Assembly: GCF_023715785.1 (NCBI RefSeq)
Contig: NZ_JAMBOX010000015.1
Coordinates: 62,001-126,000 of the forward strand
Origin: Neobacillus niacini
GTDB lineage: Bacteria > Bacillota > Bacilli > Bacillales > Cytobacillaceae
Direction: 5' to 3'
DNA: 64,000 nucleotides
The position numbers were made by a program, and so were the translations under genes. The notes beneath the pieces are model-generated. The model had not been told where the DNA came from. It saw nothing but the letters and a program-made list of their open reading frames with translations, and did no database searches. Below, piece by piece: positions 1 to 8,157 of this stretch (positions are counted from its first letter, which is position 1; every line of letters begins with the position of its first letter).

Positions 1-153
1 CTTATATGCGCTCAAAGCAAGCCATAAAACAATGAAAATCCATAGAATAATAATCAACGAGCCGACAATCCAATTTTTCGGTTTGCCGTTTTCATCCTCT
101 CGAAGCTTTCGTAATGCCCGTAACAGTGCTGCATCCCCTGCAAATTTCAACAT
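1..153 (-). CDS. Partial hypothetical membrane protein (N-terminus only)
   Basis: An open minus-strand frame starts at ATG 153 and runs off the left edge of the window, giving 51 residues. The first 30 are hydrophilic and charged (ALLRALRKLRED). They are followed by a strong membrane segment (IVGSLIIILWIFIVLWLALSA). It is divergent from the kdg operon. No convincing Shine-Dalgarno site precedes the ATG, so the start is uncertain and the frame may be accidental. I do not recognise the family. Confidence 0.3.
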   Translation of the reverse strand, partial: MLKFAGDAALLRALRKLREDENGKPKNWIVGSLIIILWIFIVLWLALSAYK

Positions 154-178
154 ATTTCAACAAATTTTCAAAAAACTA

Positions 179-250
179 TTGTAAAACGCTTTCACGCATT
201 TTATAATACATATAAATCGGTTTAGTAAACCGATTTAGTAAATCGATTTA
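179..250 (+). promoter_or_regulatory. kdg operon promoter with cre-like site and LacI-type operators
   Basis: A sigma-A-like promoter is visible: -35 TTGTAA at 179-184, 17-bp spacer, -10 TATAAT at 202-207. A cre-like box at 181-194 (GTAAAACGCTTTCA, 12 of 14 matches to TGWAARCGYTWNCA) overlaps the -35 and spacer, which suggests CcpA repression. Just downstream of the -10, 214-236 is a perfect palindrome with arms AAATCGGTTTA and TAAACCGATTT. A second palindrome, TAAATCGATTTA at 239-250, partly repeats the half-site. These are the expected position and symmetry for autoregulation by the LacI-family product of the next gene. Confidence 0.8.
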
Positions 251-281
251 TCCTTTCTGGATAATGGAGAAGGTTTTTATT

Positions 282-1283
282 ATGAAGAAAACGACGATTG
301 CTGATGTTGCTCAGCATGCAAAGGTTTCAAAAAGTACTGTATCTCAGTATCTGAATAAACGCTATGAATATATGGCTGAAGACACGAAGAAGCGGATTGA
401 GGATGCGATTGAAGCTTTGGATTATCGCCCCAATGCAGTCGCGAGAAGCTTGAAGCAAAAAACGACGATGACGATCGGGGTGATTGTCGCCAACATCCTC
501 CACAATTTTTCTACACAAGTCATGCGCGCGATTGAAGATTTCTGCCATGAGGCCGAGTTTCACGTCATTATCTGCAATGCTGACGATAACGCGGAAAAAG
601 AGAAACAGTATATCGAAATGCTCCAGGCCAAGCAGGTGGACGGAATCATTCTTATTCCGACTGGAGATAATGTAGAACTCTATAACGAGATGCATGAGGC
701 AAACTTTCCAGTGGTGTTCATTGACCGTATAGTCGAAGGGGTGGCGATACCTTCCGTTATGCTCGACAATGAAAGCGCTGCGGACCTAGCAGTTCAGCAT
801 TTGATTGACAAAGGCTATGAGCGAATTGGCATTATCACTAATGAGATACGCAGTGTCACAACGCGGATGGAGCGGATCTACGGCTATAAGAAAACCTTAC
901 AGCGCAACGGCATCGAGATTAATGATCAATATATCAAAAGCCTGGAAGTCAGCAAAATCCAAGCCGGCTTGGAAGAAATGCTCTCTGTCAAGCCGCAAAT
1001 CCAAGCTATCCTGGCAGGGAATGACCTCACCATGATGGAGATTTTAAAATATGCAAAAAAAAATCCAATCAGGATTCCTGAAGACCTAGCGGTAATTGGG
1101 ATTGACGAGTTGTCGTTTGGCAGCTTTTTCGAACCGGCCATTACGGTCGTCGCCCAGCCGGCATTCGATATCGGCAAAAAAGCGGCCGAGTTGCTCTTGA
1201 GTAAAATCCAGAACAAGGAACCGGAGCAAGAGCTCGACGTCTACCGCTTCAAACCGGAACTGATTGTCAGGAATTCTTGTTGA
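282..1283 (+). CDS. kdgR: LacI-family transcriptional regulator, KdgR-like
   Basis: 333 residues, the usual LacI-family length. The N-terminal helix-turn-helix is clear (TIADVAQHAKVSKSTVSQYLN, about residues 4-24), followed by the hinge (YRPNAVARSLK) and a periplasmic-binding-like sensor domain (TIGVIVANI, VDGIILIPT, IGIDEL). Start chosen at ATG 282 because GGAGAAGG at 266-273 sits 8 nt upstream; an in-frame ATG at 264 lies before that site. It leads an operon of KDG metabolism and has dyad operators in its own leader, so I infer it represses the operon and responds to a KDG-type sugar acid. The exact effector is not visible. Confidence 0.85.
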   Translation: MKKTTIADVAQHAKVSKSTVSQYLNKRYEYMAEDTKKRIEDAIEALDYRPNAVARSLKQKTTMTIGVIVANILHNFSTQVMRAIEDFCHEAEFHVIICNADDNAEKEKQYIEMLQAKQVDGIILIPTGDNVELYNEMHEANFPVVFIDRIVEGVAIPSVMLDNESAADLAVQHLIDKGYERIGIITNEIRSVTTRMERIYGYKKTLQRNGIEINDQYIKSLEVSKIQAGLEEMLSVKPQIQAILAGNDLTMMEILKYAKKNPIRIPEDLAVIGIDELSFGSFFEPAITVVAQPAFDIGKKAAELLLSKIQNKEPEQELDVYRFKPELIVRNSC

Positions 1284-1300
1284 AAAAGGATGTTAGTGCA

Positions 1301-2254
1301 ATGAATGATGTCATTACGATTGGCGACGCGATGATCACCTTTGATCCAAGTACAACGGGGCCTATGAGATATGTCCCTGTTTTTGAACGGAAGGTTGGGG
1401 GAGCGGAACTGAATGTGGCTATTGGCTGTTCCCGATTGGGTCTAAAGTCAGGTTGGATTAGCTGTCTCGGCAACGATGAATTTGGCAGGTACATTTACAA
1501 TTTTGTCCGTGGCGAGGGCATCGATGTTTCGCAAGTAAGGCTGGTGGACGGCTATCCAACTTCAGTGAATTTTAAAGAGATTATGGGTGATGGAAGCGGG
1601 AGGACGTTTTACTATCGCAGCAACTCGCCGACCACCGCATTAACGATTGAAACCCTTAATGAGGACTTTATTAAAAAAGCAAGGGTCCTTCATATCACTG
1701 GGGTTTTTCCAGCTATTGATAAAAGCAAAAATATCGAATTGATCAAGCATGCTATTACTTTGGCAAAGAAACATGGGGTATTGGTTTCGTTCGACCCAAA
1801 TATCCGCCTGAAGCTGTGGAGCTGTGAAGAGGCGAAAGCGGCTTTATCCAAATTTCTCCCTTATATCGATGTTCTGTTGACAGGGGAAGAGGAGGCCGAG
1901 CTGCTGTGGGGTGTGCGGGACCCGCAAGATATTATTGAAAAAGCCAAGAAGTATGGCATTTCCTATGTGGCGATTAAGCTCGGGGAAAATGGCTCGGTCG
2001 GCTATCATGATGGACAAACCATCACAGCACCACCGGTCAAGGCCAAAAAGGTGGTCGATACAGTGGGAGCTGGGGATGGATTTGATGTCGGCTTCCTATA
2101 CGGACTGCTGCACAATTGGCAACTTGAAAAAACGCTTCAGTTTGCCAATACAATCGGCTCGATGGTCGTCAGTGTTGCTGGCGATAACGAGGGTCTGCCG
2201 TATATAGATGAAGTGTTGGCCCGTTTGGGCGAAAAGGAATTCATAGAAAGATAG
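1301..2254 (+). CDS. kdgK: 2-keto-3-deoxygluconate kinase (PfkB family)
   Basis: 317 residues. PfkB/ribokinase signatures are present: N-terminal GDAMITFDP, the GGAELNVAIGCSRLG substrate region, and the C-terminal DTVGAGDGFDVGF (about residues 252-264), whose Asp is the catalytic base in this family. Placement between a KdgR-like regulator and a KDPG aldolase gene makes 2-keto-3-deoxygluconate phosphorylation to KDPG the natural role. ATG 1301 is preferred over TTG 1277: it has AAGGATG upstream, while the TTG overlaps the kdgR stop. A related keto-acid such as 2-keto-3-deoxygalactonate cannot be excluded. Confidence 0.85.
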   Translation: MNDVITIGDAMITFDPSTTGPMRYVPVFERKVGGAELNVAIGCSRLGLKSGWISCLGNDEFGRYIYNFVRGEGIDVSQVRLVDGYPTSVNFKEIMGDGSGRTFYYRSNSPTTALTIETLNEDFIKKARVLHITGVFPAIDKSKNIELIKHAITLAKKHGVLVSFDPNIRLKLWSCEEAKAALSKFLPYIDVLLTGEEEAELLWGVRDPQDIIEKAKKYGISYVAIKLGENGSVGYHDGQTITAPPVKAKKVVDTVGAGDGFDVGFLYGLLHNWQLEKTLQFANTIGSMVVSVAGDNEGLPYIDEVLARLGEKEFIER

Positions 2255-2263
2255 GGTGATAGA

Positions 2264-2887
2264 ATGAAGCTTCAACTGGCCCTTGACCGATTGACAAGAG
2301 ACGAATGTTTTCACCTGCTGCAGGAAACCGCTCCTTATGTGGACTGGGTTGAGGTTGGAACAGGGGTAATTAAAGAATATGGAATGACCATTGTTAGGGA
2401 AATCAAACAGCAGTATCCGGAAAAAATCATTGTCGCCGATATGAAGACCTGCGACGCCGGTAAGCATGAAGCAATTCAAGCTTTTGAGGCTGGCGCCGAT
2501 ATCACGACCGTGATGGCGTTTTCCGCTGATAAAACAATCAAGGATACACTGGAAGTGGCCAAACAATATGGCAAGCAAATTATGATTGATTTGCTTGGGG
2601 TGACGGACCAAAACCGCCTTGCTGACTTACAGCAGCTTGGTGCCAACTTGGTCAGCCTTCACTTTGGCAAGGATATGCAGCAGGAAGGCTCGATTGGCGC
2701 CGGCCAATTGGAACTGCTGAACGGCTTTACAAAATTTGAAGTGGCCGTCGCCGGCGGCATCGATGCAAAGTCGCTTCCGGGGGTATTGGAAATTAACCCT
2801 GATACCGTGATCGTTGGGAGCGCGATTACCAAGGCCGCCAATCCGGCAGAGGCCGCAGCAACTTTGAAAGGACTGATGAATCGATGA
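2264..2887 (+). CDS. 3-hexulose-6-phosphate synthase / KGPDC-family (OMPDC superfamily) enzyme
   Basis: 207 residues, one TIM barrel of the orotidine-monophosphate-decarboxylase suprafamily. Visible motifs are LQLALD at the N-terminus, VEVGTG (31-36), the metal/catalytic ADMKTCDAG (about 59-67) and AVAGGI near the C-terminus. The DxKxxD motif is shared by hexulose-phosphate synthase (HxlA) and 3-keto-L-gulonate-6-phosphate decarboxylase (UlaD). The K-T-x-D-A-G form and the following isomerase gene favour an HPS-like reaction. The usual HxlA residues around VHTGYD are replaced here by LHFGKD, so the substrate may differ from Ru5P plus formaldehyde. It overlaps the next gene by 4 nt (ATGA), implying coupled translation. 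Confidence 0.75.
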   Translation: MKLQLALDRLTRDECFHLLQETAPYVDWVEVGTGVIKEYGMTIVREIKQQYPEKIIVADMKTCDAGKHEAIQAFEAGADITTVMAFSADKTIKDTLEVAKQYGKQIMIDLLGVTDQNRLADLQQLGANLVSLHFGKDMQQEGSIGAGQLELLNGFTKFEVAVAGGIDAKSLPGVLEINPDTVIVGSAITKAANPAEAAATLKGLMNR

Positions 2888-3441
2888 AAAATATCATCCA
2901 CACAGTCGCCAATGAAATATCAACCGTCCTTTCTCGGGTGTCCGAGGAGGAAGCGATTCATTTATCACAGCACCTGAAGTCGGCTAAACGAATTTTTGTA
3001 TATGGAGAAGGGCGTTCCGGGCTGATGGGCAAGGCATTCGCTATGCGCTTGATGCACGGGGGCTTTCCGGTTTTTGTCGTCGGTGAGACGGTGACCCCAA
3101 GCATTGATGCGGACGACTTATTGGTAGCGATTACCGGGTCGGGTTCCACCGGGGGCATCCTCCAATTTGCCGAAAAAGCAAAACTGTTGGGGGCCAAGGT
3201 TTTTCTAGTGACGACCAACCGCGAATCTAAAATTGCTGCCATCAGTGATGGGGTGCTTGTGATCCCGGCAGCAACAAAATACCGCAGGCCAAGCGAACCG
3301 GAAACGATTCAACCGCTAGGCAATCAATTTGACCAGTCGGTCCATCTCGTTCTCGATGCGGTGATCATTGGCACGTTACAAACCGAGAACGCTGAATCCA
3401 CCTATGCCGAGATGACCAAGCGGCATACGAACTTGGAATAG
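2884..3441 (+). CDS. 6-phospho-3-hexuloisomerase-like SIS-domain protein
   Basis: 185 residues, a single SIS sugar-isomerase domain with phosphate-binding loops GEGRSG (about 41-46) and TGSGSTGG (about 85-92), and the C-terminal PLGNQFDQSVHLVLDAV stretch seen in HxlB-type 6-phospho-3-hexuloisomerases. It is translationally coupled to the HPS-like gene before it. In the ribulose-monophosphate pathway this pair interconverts Ru5P plus formaldehyde with hexulose-6-P and fructose-6-P. Here it sits inside a KDG operon, so its physiological substrate is uncertain. Confidence 0.8.
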   Translation: MKNIIHTVANEISTVLSRVSEEEAIHLSQHLKSAKRIFVYGEGRSGLMGKAFAMRLMHGGFPVFVVGETVTPSIDADDLLVAITGSGSTGGILQFAEKAKLLGAKVFLVTTNRESKIAAISDGVLVIPAATKYRRPSEPETIQPLGNQFDQSVHLVLDAVIIGTLQTENAESTYAEMTKRHTNLE

Positions 3442-3455
3442 TAGGGGAGCCAGCC

Positions 3456-4088
3456 ATGAATGTAATAGAATTTTTAAAAAAACACCCGATTGTTGCCGTC
3501 ATTCGAGGAGCAACACCGGACAATATTGTTCCGATTGCAAACGCTTTAAATAAAGGCGGAGTCAAGGTCCTAGAGATTACCGCGGAAACTCCAAAAGTGA
3601 TGGAGATGATTGAAAAAGTGGCCGATGAACTCAGCGATGAGGTTCTGGTTGGTGCCGGGACGGTGCTTGATCCCGAAACAGCGCGTGCGGCCATTCTCGC
3701 GGGAAGCAAATTTATTGTGTCACCGTCACTGAACGTCGAGACCATCAAGATGACTAAGCGATATGGAGTGGTCAGCATTCCGGGCGCGCTGACGCCGACC
3801 GAGATCTTGACCGCATATGAGCATGGCGCCGATATGATCAAGGTATTCCCTGTCAACGCCTTTGGCCCAAGCTATATCAAAAACATTCAGGGTCCGTTTC
3901 CACATGTCCCATTAATGGTAACCGGGGGAATCGACACATCGAATGTCAAAGACTATTTAAACGGGGGCGCGATAGCGGTCGGAGTAGGCTCAAATCTCGT
4001 TAACCCAAAGAAGCTTCACCATGAAGAGGATTTTCTGGCTCTAACACAAAGAGCCATAGAATACACAAATCTACAAAAAACAATCTAA
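3456..4088 (+). CDS. kdgA: KDPG / KHG aldolase
   Basis: 210 residues, the normal size for bifunctional 4-hydroxy-2-oxoglutarate / 2-dehydro-3-deoxy-phosphogluconate aldolase. Class I aldolase motifs are present: VAVIRGA at the N-terminus, the EITAETP segment carrying the catalytic Glu, GAGTVLDPE, VSPSLN, IPGALTPTEI, and IKVFPVNAFGP containing the Schiff-base Lys (about K129). It would split KDPG into pyruvate and glyceraldehyde-3-phosphate, the step after KdgK. A GGGGAG ribosome site precedes ATG 3456. Fourth enzyme gene of the operon. Confidence 0.9.
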   Translation: MNVIEFLKKHPIVAVIRGATPDNIVPIANALNKGGVKVLEITAETPKVMEMIEKVADELSDEVLVGAGTVLDPETARAAILAGSKFIVSPSLNVETIKMTKRYGVVSIPGALTPTEILTAYEHGADMIKVFPVNAFGPSYIKNIQGPFPHVPLMVTGGIDTSNVKDYLNGGAIAVGVGSNLVNPKKLHHEEDFLALTQRAIEYTNLQKTI

Positions 4089-4106
4089 CAAAGAGGTGCT
4101 AGGAAT

Positions 4107-5138
4107 ATGAAAAAGTTTTTCTCATTGTCCTTTGTTTTACTAATGGTTATATCCGTTGTTTTGGCAGGTTGTGGCAAGGAAGAGGCAAAAACCAATGGTG
4201 AGGGCGAAGCAAAGAAAATTAAAATTGTTGCTGCCCATAACCAAACGTCTCCTGATAACCCATATCAAGTAGGTCTATTGAAGTTCAAAGAAGTGGCTGA
4301 AAGCAAGTCTAACGGCAATATCGAAGTAGAAGTTCATGCTGGTACGATTGGAACAGAAGAATCTGAGCTTGTAGAAAAGCTTAAATTGGGTGCCGCTGAT
4401 GTTGTCTTGGTTTCTCCTGGATTCATGACGCAAACTGGCATTAAAGAAGTAGATTTATTGGCACTTCCCTATCTGTTCGACAGCTATGAGCACTGGGAAA
4501 AGGTTGTCGACGGCGATGTTGGTAAAGAAATGGCCAAGCTTGTCAATGAAAAATCAAACAATGATTTCAAAATTGTCGGTTACTGGTCTGCAGGGGTAAG
4601 ACATTACTACGGCAAAAAGCCGCTTAAGACAATGGATGATTTAAAAGGCTTAACTTATAGAACACAAACATCCGGTGTTGTCGCTGATTATTGGAAGCAA
4701 GCAGGCGCTGTTCCAACTTCCATCGCATGGGGCGAATTGTATCAAGCACTGCAGCAGAACGTAGTGGATTCTTCTGAAAACGCTTATCCGTACTTTGTTC
4801 AGCAAAATCACCACAAGACGAAAAACGGTAAGTACATCACTGAAACAGGGCACGACTACACTACCCGCTTCTTATTGGTAAATGGCAAGAAGTTCGATTC
4901 TTACACAAAAGAACAACAAGATACAATTTTAGAAGCAGCAAAAGCTTCTGTTGAGGCTGAAAGAGAGTCTGTTTATGCACAGGAAAAAGAGTATAAAGAA
5001 AAAGCAATTGCTGAAGGTGCAGAAGTGAACGAGATTGACCGTGCACCATTCATTAAATTGGCAACACCGATTCAAGACAAGGCTGCCAAAGAAATGGGAG
5101 CTGACAAATTATTAAAGCAAATCCGTGACTTGAAATAA
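4107..5138 (+). CDS. dctP: TRAP transporter solute-binding lipoprotein (DctP family)
   Basis: 343 residues. Hydrophobic N-terminal signal ending in the lipobox LAGC (Cys22), so a membrane-anchored extracytoplasmic binding protein. DctP-family features include the LTYRTQTSG segment with the conserved Arg that holds the substrate carboxylate, AGAVPTSIAWGELYQALQQ and the VDSSENAYPYF region. It is followed by both TRAP membrane subunits and embedded in a KDG operon, so a uronate, aldonate or related sugar acid is the likely ligand; this is inference from context. Confidence 0.85.
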   Translation: MKKFFSLSFVLLMVISVVLAGCGKEEAKTNGEGEAKKIKIVAAHNQTSPDNPYQVGLLKFKEVAESKSNGNIEVEVHAGTIGTEESELVEKLKLGAADVVLVSPGFMTQTGIKEVDLLALPYLFDSYEHWEKVVDGDVGKEMAKLVNEKSNNDFKIVGYWSAGVRHYYGKKPLKTMDDLKGLTYRTQTSGVVADYWKQAGAVPTSIAWGELYQALQQNVVDSSENAYPYFVQQNHHKTKNGKYITETGHDYTTRFLLVNGKKFDSYTKEQQDTILEAAKASVEAERESVYAQEKEYKEKAIAEGAEVNEIDRAPFIKLATPIQDKAAKEMGADKLLKQIRDLK

Positions 5139-5151
5139 AAATTATTGTAAT

Positions 5152-5185
5152 GAAGGGAAGAGGTTATACGATTCTTCCCTTTCTT
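5152..5185 (+). terminator. Hairpin between binding-protein and membrane-subunit genes (attenuator-like)
   Basis: Perfect 9-bp stem AAGGGAAGA (5153-5161) / TCTTCCCTT (5173-5181) with an 11-nt loop and a T-rich tail. It lies in the 73-nt gap between dctP and dctQ. Partial termination or 3'-end protection here would give more binding protein than permease, a common arrangement in importer operons. Confidence 0.55.
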
Positions 5186-5211
5186 GTTAATAAGGGGGCA
5201 GGTGAACCAGC

Positions 5212-5688
5212 ATGATTAAAATGCTTGAAAAAATACAACTTACCGTTGGGGTAATTTTCTTATCAATCTTCTTTGTTGCCATTATCATTCAAATTATCAC
5301 CAGACATCTCGGCATTTCGGTAATTTGGACAGAGGAAGTCGCCAACTATTCCTTCATCTGGTCGGTCTTTATGGGAGCGTCTGTCATGCTAAGCCGCAGG
5401 GAGCACTTTAGCTTTGATTTCCTTTTGCAAAAACTGCAGGGATCATCACGTGCAACGTTATTAGTGGTCATTGATACGATTGTGTTATTGTTTGCGGTTG
5501 CGCTGTTTTATTACGGATTAGAAGCGGTTAAGCAGTTCTGGAATTATAACTGGACCTCGCTGCCATCAATGAAGATGGGCTATGTGTGGATTTCGCTGCC
5601 GATTACCGGCCTGACAATGGCCATTTATACCCTTCAACATTTGATTGGCGACTTTAAAGCGTTAAAGGGAAAGGGGGTTAAAGCATGA
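5212..5688 (+). CDS. dctQ: TRAP transporter small membrane subunit (DctQ family)
   Basis: 158 residues with four predicted membrane segments (about 12-34, 45-65, 85-108, 125-147). DctQ-type features are the IWTEEVANYSFIWSVFMGASVMLSRREH stretch around segment two (the E-E and R-R-E-H patterns) and the C-terminal LPSMKMGYVWISLPITG. It pairs with the large DctM subunit, whose start codon overlaps this stop by 4 nt. The start has a GGGGGCAGGTG ribosome site. Confidence 0.85.
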   Translation: MIKMLEKIQLTVGVIFLSIFFVAIIIQIITRHLGISVIWTEEVANYSFIWSVFMGASVMLSRREHFSFDFLLQKLQGSSRATLLVVIDTIVLLFAVALFYYGLEAVKQFWNYNWTSLPSMKMGYVWISLPITGLTMAIYTLQHLIGDFKALKGKGVKA

Positions 5689-6977
5689 CCGCGATTATAT
5701 TAGTAGCCTTGTTTTTGATTCTAATGTTCATTGGCGTGCCAATCGCGTTTGTTATCGGGATCATTGCGTTGATTGGAATCTTTACGGTTCCGTATATCCC
5801 GGAAGTAACCGTTCCGATGAAAATGTTAAATGGGATTGACTCGTTTGTATTGCTGGCGGTGCCTTTATTTATCCTGGCAGCCAACTTGATGAACAGCGGA
5901 AAGATTTCACAAAAGCTGATTGACTTGTCGATGGCGCTTGTCGGTCATATCCGCGGCGGCTTGGCCCATGCCAACATCCTGGTTTCGATGATTTTTGCCG
6001 GTGTCTCCGGTGCCGCCCAGGCGGATACGGCCGGTGTTGGTAAAATTCTGATTCCGAATATGAAAAAGCAAGGATATGATACGGAAACGGCTGTTGGAGT
6101 AACCGCGGCGTCTTCCACGATTGGTGTTATTATTCCGCCAAGTATTCCGATGATTATTTTTGCAGGCTTAACCAATGCTTCAATTGGTGCCTTATTCCTC
6201 GGCGGGATTGTTCCCGGGATTTTAATTGGCGTCGGCATGATGATTTTCGTCTATTTCCGTGCGATTAAGAAGGGATACCCGAAGGCGGAACGGGCGAAAC
6301 TGACCGAGTTCCTGAAATTGGTGAAGGAAACGATTCCGGCGCTGATTACCCCGATTATTATCATCGGCGGGATTATTACCGGATTCTTTACCGCAACAGA
6401 AGCGGCAGCCGTTGCTTCCATGTATACGTTAATCATCAGCATGTTTTACTATAAGACGATTAAGCTCGCAGATATTCCAAAAATCTTGACGGACACCCTT
6501 GCGCTTAGCTCGTTATCATTGTTCGCGCTGGCAGCGGCAAGTGCGCTTGGCGAATTGTTGAGCTACTATCAGCTTGCGCAAATGGCCCAGGATTTCTTTG
6601 TGAACAACGTCGGAGCAAAATGGGTATTCATTCTGATTATTATTGCTTTCTTCTTATTTATTGGTACGTTCATGGATGCGATTCCAGCGATGATTCTGTT
6701 TGTTCCGGTCATCTTGCCGACAGCAACGCAATTTGGAATGGACCCAGTTCACTTGGGACTGATTGTAGTCATCACGTTGGCGATTGGACTAGTGACTCCG
6801 CCTTACGGTCTGTGCCTATTATTGGCGGCAAAAATTGGAGAAATGAGTATTGAACGCTCGCTCGTGGCGGTATTGCCATACATCGCGATAATTCTGGTCG
6901 TACTCGTGTTTGTGGCATTTTTCCCAAGCATCGCGTTCTTTGTACCGAAGCTCATTAATCCGAGCATGTTTTTATAA
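5685..6977 (+). CDS. dctM: TRAP transporter large permease subunit (DctM family)
   Basis: 430 residues, normal for DctM, with about 12 membrane segments. Family motifs include LLAVPLFILAANLMNSG, GHIRGGLAHANILVSMIFAGVSGAAQAD, ASSTIGVIIPPSIPMI and LATGLVTPPYG-like ITLAIGLVTPPYGLCL near the C-terminus. It is the sodium- or proton-coupled translocation channel for the substrate delivered by DctP. ATGA overlap with dctQ indicates translational coupling. Confidence 0.9.
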   Translation: MTAIILVALFLILMFIGVPIAFVIGIIALIGIFTVPYIPEVTVPMKMLNGIDSFVLLAVPLFILAANLMNSGKISQKLIDLSMALVGHIRGGLAHANILVSMIFAGVSGAAQADTAGVGKILIPNMKKQGYDTETAVGVTAASSTIGVIIPPSIPMIIFAGLTNASIGALFLGGIVPGILIGVGMMIFVYFRAIKKGYPKAERAKLTEFLKLVKETIPALITPIIIIGGIITGFFTATEAAAVASMYTLIISMFYYKTIKLADIPKILTDTLALSSLSLFALAAASALGELLSYYQLAQMAQDFFVNNVGAKWVFILIIIAFFLFIGTFMDAIPAMILFVPVILPTATQFGMDPVHLGLIVVITLAIGLVTPPYGLCLLLAAKIGEMSIERSLVAVLPYIAIILVVLVFVAFFPSIAFFVPKLINPSMFL

Positions 6978-7008
6978 AGAATGACCGAAACAACTTGGAG
7001 GGAACATC

Positions 7009-7290
7009 ATGGTTAGTAGAGAAATATTAAGCAGCGAGGGATCGCTAATGTTGGTCAGAGTTCATCTGGCTGAAGGATTTCACGGTGACGTTGACCAACA
7101 TATTCACGAACAAATTAGCTATATTGAAAAAGGAAAAGTGGAGTTTGATGTAGCAGGAAAAAAGCGAATTCTGGTCGTCGGCGACACTCAGTATGTTCCA
7201 CCCAATGTGAAGCATCAGGTACGGGTGCTGGAGGAATGTGTCATTCTCGATATATTCACCCCGCTGCGTGAGGATTTATTGGAAAAATAA
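7009..7290 (+). CDS. Small cupin protein, KdgF-like
   Basis: 93 residues forming one cupin barrel: HGDVDQHIHEQISYIEKG (motif 1 with two His and a Glu), then VGDTQYVPPNVKHQVRV (motif 2 with the fourth ligand, His). KdgF proteins of this size linearise 4,5-unsaturated uronates released from pectin or alginate to 5-keto-4-deoxyuronate. Position at the end of a KDG operon supports such a role in uronate entry. A generic sugar-binding cupin is the alternative. The start has GGAGG 8 nt upstream. Confidence 0.7.
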   Translation: MVSREILSSEGSLMLVRVHLAEGFHGDVDQHIHEQISYIEKGKVEFDVAGKKRILVVGDTQYVPPNVKHQVRVLEECVILDIFTPLREDLLEK

Positions 7291-7296
7291 TCAGAA

Positions 7297-7336
7297 GGAA
7301 GAGGGCCCATGTTGGGGTCCTCTCCTCTTTATTTTG
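7297..7336 (+). terminator. Intrinsic terminator between the kdg operon and rpiA
   Basis: GC-rich hairpin (GAGGGCCC with GGGGTCCTC, G-T pairs allowed, extended by AGAGG/CCTCT-type pairs) just after the cupin stop, followed by TTTATTTT. The A-rich side on the opposite strand lets it serve the convergent rpiA gene as well. Confidence 0.65.
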
Positions 7337-7354
7337 GTCGGAGAGACCTGAATT

Positions 7355-8035
7355 TTATTTCGTCAAGACCTTTACTCCATCTTGCCCAGCAATGATGACC
7401 GTGTTTGTCATGTCAATAAACAGCCCGGTTTCAACCACACCTAGTACCAGCTTTAATTGCTTATGTAATTCTTTCGGGTTTGAAATCGCCTCGAACTTGC
7501 AATCCAAAATATAGTTCCCATTATTGGTTATGAAAATGTCTCCATTTTTCTTTCTTAAAATCGGCGTACATCCGAGGCCGGCAATCCGTTCTGCCGTTGT
7601 CTCCCAGCCAAAGGGGACGACTTCAACTGGAAGCGGGAACTCCCCCAATTGCCCAACCAGTTTGGATTCATCGGCAATGATAATCAGCTGTTTCGCTTGG
7701 ATGTCGACGAGTTTTTCCCGCAACAACGAACCGCCGCCGCCCTTGGTCAAATTGAAATCGGGATCAACCTCATCGGCCCCGTCGATCGCCAAATCGAGCA
7801 GCGGCACCTCGGAAAAATCAGTCAGCGGGATATTAAATTCCTTGGCCCAGCCTTCTGTCCTAATAGAGGATGGAATACCCTTGATGGTAAGTCCCTGTTG
7901 TACCCGTTCTCCTAATTTCTTCAACAGCCAATACACCGTCGAACCGGACCCCAAGCCAAGGACCATCCCATCTTCTACATATTCTGCCGCCTTCTCTCCG
8001 GCTGCTTTTTTCATTATATCTGAAGCGTTTAACAA
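7355..8035 (-). CDS. rpiA: Ribose-5-phosphate isomerase A
   Basis: About 227 residues, the usual RpiA length. Signatures read clearly: GLGSGSTVYWLL, the IKGIPSSIRTE region, DLAIDGADEVDPDFNLTKGGGGSLLREKLV (active-site Asp, Lys and Glu), and the C-terminal FIDMTNTVIIAG. It interconverts ribose-5-P and ribulose-5-P in the pentose phosphate pathway. TTG 8035 is preferred because AGAGGTG lies 6 nt upstream; the longer GTG start at 8044 overlaps that site. Convergent with the kdg operon. It could supply Ru5P to the HPS/PHI-like pair, but it is a separate transcript. Confidence 0.88.
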   Translation of the reverse strand: MLNASDIMKKAAGEKAAEYVEDGMVLGLGSGSTVYWLLKKLGERVQQGLTIKGIPSSIRTEGWAKEFNIPLTDFSEVPLLDLAIDGADEVDPDFNLTKGGGGSLLREKLVDIQAKQLIIIADESKLVGQLGEFPLPVEVVPFGWETTAERIAGLGCTPILRKKNGDIFITNNGNYILDCKFEAISNPKELHKQLKLVLGVVETGLFIDMTNTVIIAGQDGVKVLTK

Positions 8036-8157
8036 GGAAGTCACCTCTTATTTTTTCTTTATTATACCATTGAACAAATCAAAAATAAGTTTCAACTTTT
8101 AAACCAGATGGTGTTGAGCTTGTGTGATTGAATAACGAGACTATTTAATTACAGGAA

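Noticed and set aside
2264..3441. Annotation as a plain formaldehyde-detoxification hxlAB pair
   Set aside because: Kept as HPS/PHI-like only: the operon context is KDG metabolism and a normally conserved HxlA segment is altered.
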